Origin: an uncultured Bacteroidales bacterium | GTDB taxonomy: Bacteria > Bacteroidota > Bacteroidia > Bacteroidales > F082 | Assembly: GCA_905234275.1 (NCBI GenBank) | Contig: CAJOHD010000001.1 | Location: 330,524-394,523 of the forward strand | Length of the DNA: 64,000 nt | Reading direction: 5' to 3' | Shown: in pieces, positions 35,801 through 44,289 of the stretch | Layout: each line of letters starts with the position of its first letter | Position numbering within the stretch: position 1 is the first letter of the stretch | Program-made: the position numbers and the translations under genes | The notes under the pieces: generated by a model | What the model was told of the DNA's origin: nothing | The model's input: the letters and a program-made list of their open reading frames with translations, nothing else | Databases searched by the model: none

Positions 35801-36961
35801 AGCTGCTGTCATGTTTGGTGTTGTCTCGTAGTCGATCTGTTTGCTGACGAAGACAGGAAGCTCAGTGGCGTTCTGTGCAACAAGACGGCAGAAGACCATA
35901 TCTGGAAGATTGTCGTTACCTGCAGCATCAGCATAGAAGTTATCGGTGATGCAGCTGCCGTTGTATGGGTGGCTTGTGGTCTCAGCCGGGATACCCTGCG
36001 ACATGTTGGTGTTGTGGTCGCCGAGAAGAAGCACTGCAACAGGAGCGATGTCCCATGTGTCGTATGCGTTGTGGAACCATGTCTTCATCTGTGCTGTGGT
36101 GGTAGCCGGCATCTCGTCGAGACGATAGATCTCTGTGAGGATACCTTGTTTCATACGGAATTCCTTCAACTGCTCTGCGTATGGTGCCCAAGCGTCGTTG
36201 TTAGGAGTGATGATGAGATATTCTGCACCTTCGTCACCGTCGCGGAGCCATTTCTGCATACGAGCTTCATAGTCGATGACAGGAAGCTGGTCGTAGTTCA
36301 TGAGCTCTGCTGCGAGAATTGGATCCCAGTATTGTGAACGGAGACGGTCGTCACCAAACTGACCGTTGCCGCCTTCGTATGTCACAGAAAGCTCGACGTT
36401 GCTGTAAACAATCAAGTCTTTGGTGACAGGGTTGTACTGGAATGGGGTGATAGCCACTGTAACAGCGTCAACACCACGGATGTATGAAGAACCGATGACA
36501 AAAGGATTCTCAGGATACATGGCGTCTTTTGCATAAACGCTCATGTCTTTCTTGTAATCCATATCTGGCTCCTCATCCTCAGCCTGGATGCGAAGGGCAG
36601 GGGCGATGTTGACATTCTTTATGACTTCCATATCGTAACTTACGACATTGAGAGTGGCTGTTGCACCTGTAGGGATAGCCAGCATACGGCTATCCGTTGG
36701 AAGGTTAGGACAGCCTTCGGTGTTAGGAAGCACGATGCCTGAAATGGTGATTTCCGACATGTCTTCGCCGCGATAGTTCATCTGATTCAGTGTAAACTGA
36801 CCAAGTTCATAGCTGATGTGCATCCCGTCACGGGTCTTCTGACTTACTGAGAAGCCTTGTTTGCCTTTAACAGGATAGGTGTAGGTCTGTGCCATCGTGA
36901 CATTGGCAAAAAGTGCCAACACAACAACGATGAGCAATCTTGTAATGTTTAATCTCTTCAT
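32885..36961 (-). CDS. Gingipain-like C25 family cysteine peptidase, large, with T9SS sorting domain
   Basis: The protein has 1358 residues. A signal peptide ends at about MAQ (25). The C25 domain has H492 (QHRDHG) and C525 (SINCQTGMF). Several Ig/CARDB-like beta domains follow, then a jelly-roll region (about 980-1100). The type IX secretion domain begins at IHPNPTNDVINI and ends KKVIKK. The propeptide ends near DEEPDMDYK. It is paralogous to 27121 over the catalytic and first beta regions but has about 190 extra residues near the C-terminus. It starts 26 nt after rnfA and ends 12 nt before the antiporter, with no clear promoter in either gap, so it is probably expressed with the Rnf genes. 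Confidence 0.93.
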   Translation of the reverse strand: MKRLNITRLLIVVVLALFANVTMAQTYTYPVKGKQGFSVSQKTRDGMHISYELGQFTLNQMNYRGEDMSEITISGIVLPNTEGCPNLPTDSRMLAIPTGATATLNVVSYDMEVIKNVNIAPALRIQAEDEEPDMDYKKDMSVYAKDAMYPENPFVIGSSYIRGVDAVTVAITPFQYNPVTKDLIVYSNVELSVTYEGGNGQFGDDRLRSQYWDPILAAELMNYDQLPVIDYEARMQKWLRDGDEGAEYLIITPNNDAWAPYAEQLKEFRMKQGILTEIYRLDEMPATTTAQMKTWFHNAYDTWDIAPVAVLLLGDHNTNMSQGIPAETTSHPYNGSCITDNFYADAAGNDNLPDMVFCRLVAQNATELPVFVSKQIDYETTPNMTAAFYQSPVTALGWQTERWFQLCSEVFGGYMRAHGYNPQRINCIYDGTPGNSWSSNQNTSMVTSYFGPTGMNYIPASPSELGGWTGGTPQQVVDAVNAGTFWVQHRDHGLNEGWGEPAVRNNHIDQMNNVGKLPFVMSINCQTGMFNYTGSNGNCFTEKWMRRTYNGENAGAVGVLSPTEVSYSFVNDAFVWGVYDLFDGNFMPDYGPYADNTGNWMPAFGNVAGKYFLAQSSWPSNPGSKDITYTMFTAHCDAFLRIYTQVPQDMTVNHQSVQLAGLNTFQITAPEGTTIALTKGEGENLEIVAVATATGSVQNIEIAPQVPPTVLHLTVTGQNYLRYEANIDVIPASGPYIIIDEYSLINEATQLNYGDQAGFNIQLKNVGSSTAPAGTMTLTSESEYVTITDATVDFTAINSNNTQSIDDAFTFNVSNEVPNKTNIEFTVTIISGTDTYENHITVKAYAPVIEIQNVSISELENGNGNGRLDPGETARLTFLVKNTGNADSNVANATIVMNNSFLQLLTAPTVSANTIVANGLYFFEYDVYVGNAPSGFAAEYTLNVASGAYTDTKDFVSKIGLNVEDFEQGVIDTHLWTNTSQHPWTICTDEPYEGNYCVKSGNIGNNSETLLSLNYEVGANDSIAFYYKVSSESGYDKLYFYIDNVEKNNWSGSVAWTRAQYAVTAGTHTFTWKYQKDTSVASGSDCAWIDFVILPVDQTLNVSAGLDINICTDETAQLNGYASNQTSLEWTTAGDGTFDDATIMNAVYTPGAQDIANGGTTLTLTAHKGSEVLSDDLTLSFVEEPVATGTESMTLMTIENIELSIEIENLGIFQGWTTTGTGTFTNPIAQQTEYIPGNGDYDLIDIILTANYTGCGYKTYTYDVNVHFAQDNVSEMNEGKLSIHPNPTNDVINISIDNVSSDVQIMVYNSVGQMVYMQNETVEHGLNTTLNLNDLSSGTYILQIRSNVNVWTKKVIKK

Positions 36962-36987
36962 TTGTTAAATTTATAAATGGTTGATAA

Positions 36988-37572
36988 TTATACTAATCCT
37001 CCAAATCCCATGAATGCCATAGCAAGAATACCTGCTGTGATCAAAGCGATAGGGGTTCCTTTTGTTCCTTCAGGGGCTTCCATCAGGTCGATATGCTCGC
37101 GGATGCCTGAGAAGATGATCAATGCCACTGCGAAACCGATGGCGATGCCAGCTGCGTAGATGACTGCCTCTCCGACGTTGTTGCCGTAGATGAAGCCTTC
37201 ACCGACGACCTTCAACGAGACGCCGAGGACGCAGCAGTTGGTGGTAATCAAAGGTAAAAACACGCCAAGTGCTGTGTAAAGTGATGGACTGATCTTCTTC
37301 AAGATGATCTCAACCATCTGCACCAAGGCTGCGATGACAAGAATAAATGCTATCGTCTGCAAAAATTCAAGTCCATGAGCCACTAAGACGTATTTATTTA
37401 AAAGGTATGTCACCAAGGTGGCGAGCACGAGCACGAAGATAACGGCTGCACCCATACCAACAGCGGTGGATGTCTTCTTGGAAGTGCCTAAAAATGGGCA
37501 TATTCCGAGGAACTGCGCCAGAATGACGTTGTTGACAAATATTGTCGATATAAGAATGATGATGATTTTCAT
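36988..37572 (-). CDS. rnfA: Rnf electron transport complex subunit A
   Basis: The protein has 194 residues, six helices, and the motifs QFLGICPFLG and TTNCCVLGVSL with the conserved cysteines for the intramembrane iron centre shared with RnfE. It is the last of the rnfBCDGEA genes, 9 nt after rnfE. RnfA/E and NqrE/D are homologous families, so both paralogous pairs occur in this window. Confidence 0.97.
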   Translation of the reverse strand: MKIIIILISTIFVNNVILAQFLGICPFLGTSKKTSTAVGMGAAVIFVLVLATLVTYLLNKYVLVAHGLEFLQTIAFILVIAALVQMVEIILKKISPSLYTALGVFLPLITTNCCVLGVSLKVVGEGFIYGNNVGEAVIYAAGIAIGFAVALIIFSGIREHIDLMEAPEGTKGTPIALITAGILAMAFMGFGGLV

Positions 37573-37581
37573 GGCACTACG

Positions 37582-38172
37582 TTATTTAGTTTTCTTTAAT
37601 CTGTTGACTATTGCGATGAGATAACCCAAGGCGATGAAAGCTCCAGGAGCGAGTACGAAGATAAGAATTGTCTGTGCGTCCTCTGGGAGGAATCTCCAAT
37701 TGAATACACTGCCGCTGCCGAGGACCTCACGGATGGAACCGAGAATTGTCAAGGCGAAGGTGAAACCTAAACCCATGCCGGCACCATCAAGGATTGATGG
37801 CCATACCGGGTTCTTCGAAGCGAAAGCCTCAGCACGTCCCAACACGATGCAGTTCACAACGATGAGAGGGATGAACAAACCTAATGTCTCATAGATATCA
37901 GGCACGTAAGCCTGCATAACGAGTTGAACCACAGTCACAAACGAGGCGATAACCACGATGAAGCAAGGGATACGAACCTTGTCAGGAATGAAGTTCTTCA
38001 ATAATGAGATTACTAAATTCGACATTATCAAAACGAATGTTGTCGCAAGACCCATCGACATACCGTTGATGGCGCTCGTCGTGGTGGCGAGGGTAGGGCA
38101 GCATCCTAACAAAAGGACGAGGATTGGGTTCTCCTTGATAAGCCCTTTGGTGAAAGTTTTCCAGTTACTCAT
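37582..38172 (-). CDS. rnfE: Rnf electron transport complex subunit E
   Basis: A 196-residue protein with six helices. [10 protein letters not shown] and [14 protein letters not shown] identify the NqrD/RnfE family. It overlaps rnfG by 8 nt. Confidence 0.97.
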   Translation of the reverse strand: MSNWKTFTKGLIKENPILVLLLGCCPTLATTTSAINGMSMGLATTFVLIMSNLVISLLKNFIPDKVRIPCFIVVIASFVTVVQLVMQAYVPDIYETLGLFIPLIVVNCIVLGRAEAFASKNPVWPSILDGAGMGLGFTFALTILGSIREVLGSGSVFNWRFLPEDAQTILIFVLAPGAFIALGYLIAIVNRLKKTK

Positions 38173-38752
38173 TGTTTCCTCCTTTCATGAATTGGTCTTT
38201 GTTAGCCTCGAAACCGTCGGCAGCTTTCTTGATGGCTTCCGAAACGGCTCTTGAACTGATTGTTGCAGCTGTGATAGCATCGACATCACCGCCGTCTTTC
38301 TTCACTTTAAGGATGAAAGTCTTTGGGTCTACGCCGTCAAACTGACCTTTGAACTTGTCGTTCACCATGTTAGCTCCAAGACCAGGGGTCTCAGCCTGTG
38401 ATAATATCGACACCTTATTAATAATTCCGTTTGCGAGCATACCGACCATCAACTCAATCTTGCCACCAAAGCCGTTCTTCGAATAGGTCTTGATAGCTGC
38501 ACCGATGAAGTTGCCTTCAGCATCAAATGCCAGGTTGTATGTGAGGTCGTCAATCTCTTTAGTCTCTGTCTTTACAATCTCAACGTCAGATTTTAACACT
38601 TCGTTGATAGCTTTGAGATTCTTGTTGGCTTCCACCTGATCGATAGCAGGCTTGGTCAAGCCGTAAACAAATCCAAGCACTCCGCCCGACACGATGGTGA
38701 TGACCATCAAGGCGATGAGCATATTCTTTAATGTTGATTCTTTCTTTGCCAT
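38165..38752 (-). CDS. rnfG: Rnf electron transport complex subunit G
   Basis: The protein has 195 residues with one N-terminal helix (about 10-30) and a periplasmic FMN-binding domain. ETPGLGANM is conserved, and the flavinylation site reads [13 protein letters not shown] (Thr before ISS). It accepts electrons from RnfD in the periplasmic half of the pathway. The gap to rnfD is 26 nt. Confidence 0.96.
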   Translation of the reverse strand: MAKKESTLKNMLIALMVITIVSGGVLGFVYGLTKPAIDQVEANKNLKAINEVLKSDVEIVKTETKEIDDLTYNLAFDAEGNFIGAAIKTYSKNGFGGKIELMVGMLANGIINKVSILSQAETPGLGANMVNDKFKGQFDGVDPKTFILKVKKDGGDVDAITAATISSRAVSEAIKKAADGFEANKDQFMKGGNNE

Positions 38753-38778
38753 AACTTCAAAATTTTAAGATTCAACAA

Positions 38779-39756
38779 TTAAACTCCAAAACGTTTTGGT
38801 TTGAAACCTTTGTTGATGAGCGGCACAACGGCGTTCATGATAAGAATTGCAAACGATACACCTTCAGGATACTGACCCCACAGACGGATGATGACTGTGA
38901 TGGCGCCGATGCCGATGCCGTAGATGATCTTGCCTGGCGTTGTCATCGGTGATGTCACCATATCGGTTGCCATGAAGAAAGCGCCGAGGATGAGACCGCC
39001 GTAAACGAGATGATACCATGGGGCGATGTATTGTGTCGGGTCGACGAGATAGCAGATGCCTGTCATGATGAACACTGTGAGCAGGATGCTCAATGGTGTC
39101 CAGATGTCGATGACTTTGGTGATGAGGAGGTAGATAGCACCGATAAGCAATGCTATTGCGCAGATCTCACCGAAAGCACCGCCACGGTTGCCGAGCACCA
39201 TGTCGAGGAACTGCATATCGCCTGACTTAGCGAGAGTCCCAACGCCTGATTCTTTCAAAAGGCTCAATGGGGTAGGACCTGTCACTGCATCAGCGAAGAA
39301 TCCAGCTTCGAAGATCGGCTGTGCCTTTGGCCATGTCGTCATGGCTGTCGGGAATGACACAAGCATGAACACACGACCTACCAATGCCGGGTTAAATGGG
39401 TTCTTGCCGAGACCGCCGAACGACATCTTGGCAATGCCGATTGAAACTACACTACCTACGATGACCATCCACAAAGGAAGGTTAGCAGGAACGTTGAAGG
39501 CGAGCAAAAGACCTGTCAAGGCAGCAGAGCCGTCGTTGATGGTCAATGGACCCTTGAACAAAAATTTCTGAATGAGATATTCAGTCAGGACGCATGCTGC
39601 CACCGAGACGATGGTCAGACGAAGTGCATACCAACCGAAATAATAAATGGCTACAAGCAAAGCAGGAAGCAAGGCGACAATCACCATGTACATTATTTTC
39701 CTGACGCTTAAATCTCCGTGAACATGCGGAGAACCTGATATTGTTAACTGATTCAT
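38779..39756 (-). CDS. rnfD: Rnf electron transport complex subunit D
   Basis: A 325-residue NqrB/RnfD-family protein with about nine helices. The flavin site is AVTGPTPLSLL, where the common form is SGATPL; the key Thr is kept. It is 2 nt after rnfC. It carries covalent FMN and is thought to contribute the ion path. Confidence 0.96.
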   Translation of the reverse strand: MNQLTISGSPHVHGDLSVRKIMYMVIVALLPALLVAIYYFGWYALRLTIVSVAACVLTEYLIQKFLFKGPLTINDGSAALTGLLLAFNVPANLPLWMVIVGSVVSIGIAKMSFGGLGKNPFNPALVGRVFMLVSFPTAMTTWPKAQPIFEAGFFADAVTGPTPLSLLKESGVGTLAKSGDMQFLDMVLGNRGGAFGEICAIALLIGAIYLLITKVIDIWTPLSILLTVFIMTGICYLVDPTQYIAPWYHLVYGGLILGAFFMATDMVTSPMTTPGKIIYGIGIGAITVIIRLWGQYPEGVSFAILIMNAVVPLINKGFKPKRFGV

Positions 39757-39758
39757 AG

Positions 39759-41108
39759 CTATTTCTGATTACGTGAACGTATTAATTGTCCTGTCTTTGT
39801 CTTGCCGTAACGGATGTAGTCGGCGAGCGGTATGTTGGCAGGACAGGTGAACTCGCATGAGCCGCATTCGATGCAGTCCATGATATTGTGTTTCTCTGTC
39901 TCCTCGAAGTTGTTCTGACGTGCCAAGCGGTTCAAGAGATAAGGCTCAAGTCCCATCGGGCAGGCTTGCATGCACTTTCCGCAACGGATGCAGTTGCTCA
40001 CCTTGCGCGGCTGAGCGTCTTTCTCGTTGAGCATCAAGATACCGGAAGTACCTTTGATGGTTGGGAATGTTGTCACACTCACCGATTTACCCATCATAGG
40101 ACCGCCGTTGATGAGGTTGGCAGTGTCTTCTGGGAGTCCGCCAGCGGCTTCGATGAGCATGTTGGCAGGAGTACCTATTCTCGTCAAGAAATTAGATGGT
40201 TTCTTCACTGATTTACCAGTAACAGTCACAACTCTGTAGACGAGAGGTTTGTTCTTCTGTACCGCCTCGTAGATGGCGAATGTTGATGCCACGTTGACAA
40301 CCACACAGCCTGTTTCGATAGGCAGCTTGCCTGACGGCACCTCGCGTCCGGTGATGGCTTTGATAATCTGTTTCTCACCGCCTTGAGGGTATTTTGTCTT
40401 CAACGGCTGAATCTCGATGCCTTCGAAATACTTGTCGCCTTTGACGATCTCGTCGAGTTTAATGGCGGCTTCCATCTTGTTGACCTCGATGCCGACCACA
40501 CCTTTAGGTGCGTTGACAGCTTTCATTATGACTTTCACGCCTACGAGGAACTCGTATGGTTTCTCGAGCAGCAGTCTGTTGTCGCAGGTGAGGTAAGGCT
40601 CGCATTCCGCTGCGTTGATGATGACGTATTCGGCTTTCTTGTCCTTTGGTATCATCAACTTGACGTATGTCGGGAATGTGGCGCCGCCGAGACCCACGAT
40701 GCCGTGCTGTTTGATGCGTTCAACGATCTCTTCGCTGGAGAGGGTGATATCTTTTACTAAGGTGTCGCTGGTGTCGATGCCTTCGAGCCATTCGTCGCCT
40801 TCCACGTCGATGAAGATAGCTGGCTTACGGTAGCCTGTGTGGTCCATCACGTCGTCAATCTTGTTGACGGTGCCGCTCACTGACGAGTGCACGTTGGCGC
40901 TGATGAAGCCCTTCGCCGTCGCGATGAGCTGTCCCACCTTCACCTTGTCGCCTTTAGCGACTATCGGCTCCGCTGGAGCGCCGAGGCACTGACCGAGCGG
41001 GATGATAACCTGTTTAGGTATCTCAAATGTGATGATAGGCTGGTCCGACGAAAGCTTGTTTTCTTCCGGATGAACGCCACCTTTTGGAAATGTCTTAATT
41101 GGATTCAT
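39759..41108 (-). CDS. rnfC: Rnf electron transport complex subunit C
   Basis: The protein has 449 residues. The N-terminus FPKGGVHPEENK is typical. The NADH/FMN region has GGATFPTYVKL, followed by an SLBB domain. Two [4Fe-4S] motifs are near the C-terminus (CIRCGKCMQACP and CIECGSCEFTCP). It is the NAD(H)-reacting subunit at the cytoplasmic face. The gap to rnfB is 2 nt. Confidence 0.97.
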   Translation of the reverse strand: MNPIKTFPKGGVHPEENKLSSDQPIITFEIPKQVIIPLGQCLGAPAEPIVAKGDKVKVGQLIATAKGFISANVHSSVSGTVNKIDDVMDHTGYRKPAIFIDVEGDEWLEGIDTSDTLVKDITLSSEEIVERIKQHGIVGLGGATFPTYVKLMIPKDKKAEYVIINAAECEPYLTCDNRLLLEKPYEFLVGVKVIMKAVNAPKGVVGIEVNKMEAAIKLDEIVKGDKYFEGIEIQPLKTKYPQGGEKQIIKAITGREVPSGKLPIETGCVVVNVASTFAIYEAVQKNKPLVYRVVTVTGKSVKKPSNFLTRIGTPANMLIEAAGGLPEDTANLINGGPMMGKSVSVTTFPTIKGTSGILMLNEKDAQPRKVSNCIRCGKCMQACPMGLEPYLLNRLARQNNFEETEKHNIMDCIECGSCEFTCPANIPLADYIRYGKTKTGQLIRSRNQK

Positions 41109-41110
41109 AC

Positions 41111-42013
41111 CTATTCTTTACTTTCGTTTGGTTGTTCTTTAATAATTTCTGCTGGTTTTTCTTCTACAGGTGCCTCTGCCTTAGGCTTCCTTGGCGGGAA
41201 GTTGACCTCATGGATGCTTCCGCGTGGGCAGACCTCGACGCACTTACGGCATTGCTTGCACTTCGTGAAGTCGATGTAGGCGAGGTTGCCGCGCATCTCG
41301 ATAGCCTCGAACGGGCAGGTCTTGAAGCACTTCTGGCAAGCGATGCAGCTCACCTTGCAGTTCTTCATAGCGATAGCGCCTTTTTCCACGTTGTTGCAAG
41401 CCACATACACTCTGCGGTTGTTCTTACCCTTGGCACGGATCTCGATAACACCACGCGGACAAGCCTTGGCACAAGCGCCGCAGCCCACGCATTTGTCTTC
41501 GTCGACCTCAGGAAGACCAGTCTCTTTGTTGATGTGGAGGGCGTTGAACTGGCATTTCTTCACGCAGTCGCCCAAACCGAGGCAGCCGTTAGGACATCCG
41601 TTCTCGCCTGCATAGAGAGTGTTGGCGAAACCGCAGATGTCGGCTCCTTCATAATGCACCTTCGATGGTGCGTTCTCACAAGTACCGTTGCAACGTACTA
41701 CAGCGATCATCGGCTCGGCAACGGTAGCGGTAAGTCCAAGTAATCCGGCGACTTTAGACATGTCGGAGCTCGGGCAGTTCAAACCTGAGAGACTCTGCTT
41801 CTCGGCAGCGGCCTTAACACATGCCTCAGCGAAGTTACGGCAGCCTGCGAAACCGCAGCCACCGCAGTTGGCACCCGCGAGCACCGATTCAACCTCGTCG
41901 ATGAGAGGGTTCTCCTCAACCTTGAACTTCTTCGCGACGAAGAACAGAATCACCGCCGCGACTCCTCCTAAAATTCCCAGAATTACAAGGGACCATAGTA
42001 AAATGTTACTCAT
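41111..42013 (-). CDS. rnfB: Rnf electron transport complex subunit B
   Basis: ATG 42013 (MSNILLW) is preferred; ATG 42025 would leave a leader of only about 8 nt after the predicted start. The protein has 300 residues. An N-terminal membrane helix is followed by a four-cysteine cluster domain (CGGCGFAGCRNFAEAC) and several ferredoxin-type motifs (CVGCGACAKACP, CIACQKCFKTCP, CKQCRKCVEVCP). The C-terminal tail is Lys/Glu/Pro-rich. It takes electrons from reduced ferredoxin. It is the first gene of the long minus-strand run reaching nqrF, and has a strong promoter. Confidence 0.96.
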   Translation of the reverse strand: MSNILLWSLVILGILGGVAAVILFFVAKKFKVEENPLIDEVESVLAGANCGGCGFAGCRNFAEACVKAAAEKQSLSGLNCPSSDMSKVAGLLGLTATVAEPMIAVVRCNGTCENAPSKVHYEGADICGFANTLYAGENGCPNGCLGLGDCVKKCQFNALHINKETGLPEVDEDKCVGCGACAKACPRGVIEIRAKGKNNRRVYVACNNVEKGAIAMKNCKVSCIACQKCFKTCPFEAIEMRGNLAYIDFTKCKQCRKCVEVCPRGSIHEVNFPPRKPKAEAPVEEKPAEIIKEQPNESKE

Positions 42014-42039
42014 AAAACAAAACATATTTTTAGCGGTTG

Positions 42040-42070
42040 CAAAATTACTAATTTTATATTAATTATACAA
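42040..42070 (-). promoter_or_regulatory. Bacteroidota promoter for the rnf-C25-CPA2-nqr run
   Basis: On the minus strand, -33 TTG (42068-42070) and -7 TAATTTTG (42040-42047) are 20 nt apart, the preferred spacing. The predicted start is near 42033. No comparable promoter was found inside the downstream 20 kb gaps. Confidence 0.75.
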
Positions 42071-42125
42071 GGAATTTTTGCAAAAAATGTAACCTCTTAA
42101 TAATTAAAGAGTAACGTGCCACCAG

Positions 42126-42160
42126 CCGTTTCGACTGAAACGGAATGAAATGGAGCGATA
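42126..42160. repeat. Degenerate palindromic repeat fragment
   Basis: A hairpin CCGTTTC-GACT-GAAACGG (42126-42143) is followed by AATGAAATGGAGCGA. This resembles a worn copy of the GTCATTTCGA-type intergenic element at 19609. It lies between the divergent rnfB and PEGA promoters. Confidence 0.4.
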
Positions 42161-42179
42161 TGGATAATCTTAGAAAAAA

Positions 42180-42210
42180 TTGTTTTTTTATAAAAAACTT
42201 TATAATTTTG
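42180..42210 (+). promoter_or_regulatory. Bacteroidota promoter for the PEGA gene block
   Basis: TTG (42180-42182) and TAATTTTG (42203-42210) are separated by 20 nt. The start codon is at 42231. It lies divergent to the rnfB promoter. Confidence 0.75.
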
Positions 42211-42230
42211 CAAATTCATACTGTTGAAAT

Positions 42231-44273
42231 ATGAAAAGATTATTATTATTTTTTGCCCTTATTTTATTGGGAATCATTGGCTTTGCCCAAAACACTTCGC
42301 CTTTGGTGGTGAAGGATTTCGTGCTCCAGACCAACGGCATCATGGACATCGACCAGGTGCCTCGCGACGCCCGTACCGACTGGGACAATAACCCAGTCTG
42401 TCAGATTCAGGTGAAAGCTGTGGGATTTGATGAAAATCTTATGCAGAAATTTGTTTTTGTGGCGGATGGACTGGATATTATGTATAAAACAATCAGGGAT
42501 GGGAAAGTGTTATTGTATGTGTCATCGAATAAAAATGGCAAAATTTCGATAAAATATCTTGGTGATTTTGATTTCACATTGCCTTATAAACTTGAGGGAT
42601 CGAGGATTTACGAGATGGCGTTGGGTATGAAGGAAGCCACGTTAATTATAACAGCAAATCCAACAGAATCAGAGATTTATATAGATAACGAAAAAATTGG
42701 AGAAGGATCGGTAAATAAAGAGTTATCAATTGGTATAGAACATCATTACAAGGTTTTAAACAAGGATTATTATTCCGAAGAAGGTACTATTGTGTTTTTA
42801 AATGTTGAAACTAAAGAGATAAAAGTCAAGCTTGAGCCAAATTTCGGATTGATAACAGTAACCAGCGAACCTTACGGAGCGGATGTTCTTATCGATGGCA
42901 AAAATGTCGGAAAAACACCATACGTAAACCAAAAGATAAGTCGCGGTCCACATAGGGTGGAGCTAAGAAAAGAAGGATATAACGGACTTGTAAAAGTGAT
43001 AAAGATACGTGCTGGTGAGACTAATGTCGAGCTTGATAGCGTCGCTCTTGTCCCCAAGGAGATGAAATATGGTGCTCTTGTTATTAATTCGACACCGCAA
43101 GATGCAGATGTCGTAGTTGATGGAAGAGAAATAGGAAAAACTCCGATTGCCGTGCCGAATTTGTTGATTGGTAACCATAGTGTCGTTTTGAACAAAAAGG
43201 GTTATTTCCAGATAACAGAAAATGTGGTTATCTTGGAAAACGACACCACGGTTCTGAGTCTTGAACTTCTGAAAGGTCAGGAAATAACTATAGTGTCAAA
43301 TAAAACAGGCGATAAGATATTTTTCGATGGCAAATATTTGGGAGCAAGTCCTGTAACGACGACCCTTACGATAGGGTCTCATGATTTGGTGGCTGCAAGA
43401 GGCGGCTCTTCTGAGGTTTTGACGGATCTGTTAAAAGAGAAAGATGTTCATTACAGCCAGAAATTGCTGAATGTGAGCTTGTCCAATAATCCTATTACAG
43501 AAAATATCAGTATTCCAATTTATGACCGTACTTTTACAGTCAACGGGGTGACGTTTGACATGGTTGCCGTGGAAGGCGGCTCGGTGCCGAGTTTTAATAT
43601 TGGAAGATATGAAGTTACACAGTCCTTGTGGCAAGCAGTGATGGGAAGTCTTCCAAATATGGCTTATTACGACGATAATCTGCCAGTGTCAAATGTCAGC
43701 TGGTATGATGCTGTTGAGTTTTGCAATATATTGAGTGAGAAATGCGGATTACAAAAATACTATAATATTGATAAAACCGGAGGAGAATGGCAGGTTACAA
43801 TTAATACAGATGCCGATGGTTTTTGTCTGCCTACTGTAGAGGAATGGAAATATGCCGCAAAAGGAGGGAAGAAGAGCAAGGGATACAAATACAGCGGAGG
43901 TGACTATATTACCAACGTCGCCTGGTTTGACCAAAACAGCGGCGACAGATTCTTGTATGAGGAAGAAGTGGATTATGGCGATTCAAAAAATCTTAACCGA
44001 TATTTTAAAAGACTGGATAAGATACACAAGCTGTTGGAAAATAACAAGTGTCGGACTCGTATAGTAGGGCAACGTGATTCCAACGAACTCGGATTATATG
44101 ATATGACTGGAAATGTCAATGAATGGTGTTATGATACCAATGACAAAAAGCCTCTCTGTGGTGGATGCTATAATAGTTCCAAGAGTTATTGTGAAGTTGA
44201 TGATTGTGAGAAACATTACTCACCAGATTCAGACTATTCATCTAACGGATTAAGAATAATTCTCAAGTATTAA
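42231..44273 (+). CDS. Secreted PEGA-repeat protein with divergent FGE/SUMF1-like C-terminal domain
   Basis: The protein has 680 residues. A signal peptide ends at GFAQ (20). A unique beta domain covers about 21-140 (SPLVVKDFV start). Four PEGA-type beta domains follow at about 145-200, 205-262, 282-337 and 352-395 (pattern PxxADVxxDGxxxGKTP). From about 440 an FGE/SUMF1-like fold is recognisable by NIGRYEVTQSLWQAVMG, LPTVEEWKYAAKGG and LGLYDMTGNVNEW. The middle has an insertion of about 40 residues, and the canonical C-terminal GGSW and GxR motifs are replaced by a Cys/Ser-rich stretch. It is likely periplasmic or on the outer membrane and may bind glycans or peptidoglycan (PEGA proteins often sit at the cell wall). 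It is the first of three paralogs in tandem. Confidence 0.82.
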   Translation: MKRLLLFFALILLGIIGFAQNTSPLVVKDFVLQTNGIMDIDQVPRDARTDWDNNPVCQIQVKAVGFDENLMQKFVFVADGLDIMYKTIRDGKVLLYVSSNKNGKISIKYLGDFDFTLPYKLEGSRIYEMALGMKEATLIITANPTESEIYIDNEKIGEGSVNKELSIGIEHHYKVLNKDYYSEEGTIVFLNVETKEIKVKLEPNFGLITVTSEPYGADVLIDGKNVGKTPYVNQKISRGPHRVELRKEGYNGLVKVIKIRAGETNVELDSVALVPKEMKYGALVINSTPQDADVVVDGREIGKTPIAVPNLLIGNHSVVLNKKGYFQITENVVILENDTTVLSLELLKGQEITIVSNKTGDKIFFDGKYLGASPVTTTLTIGSHDLVAARGGSSEVLTDLLKEKDVHYSQKLLNVSLSNNPITENISIPIYDRTFTVNGVTFDMVAVEGGSVPSFNIGRYEVTQSLWQAVMGSLPNMAYYDDNLPVSNVSWYDAVEFCNILSEKCGLQKYYNIDKTGGEWQVTINTDADGFCLPTVEEWKYAAKGGKKSKGYKYSGGDYITNVAWFDQNSGDRFLYEEEVDYGDSKNLNRYFKRLDKIHKLLENNKCRTRIVGQRDSNELGLYDMTGNVNEWCYDTNDKKPLCGGCYNSSKSYCEVDDCEKHYSPDSDYSSNGLRIILKY

Positions 44274-44289
44274 TATAAAATATGAGCTT

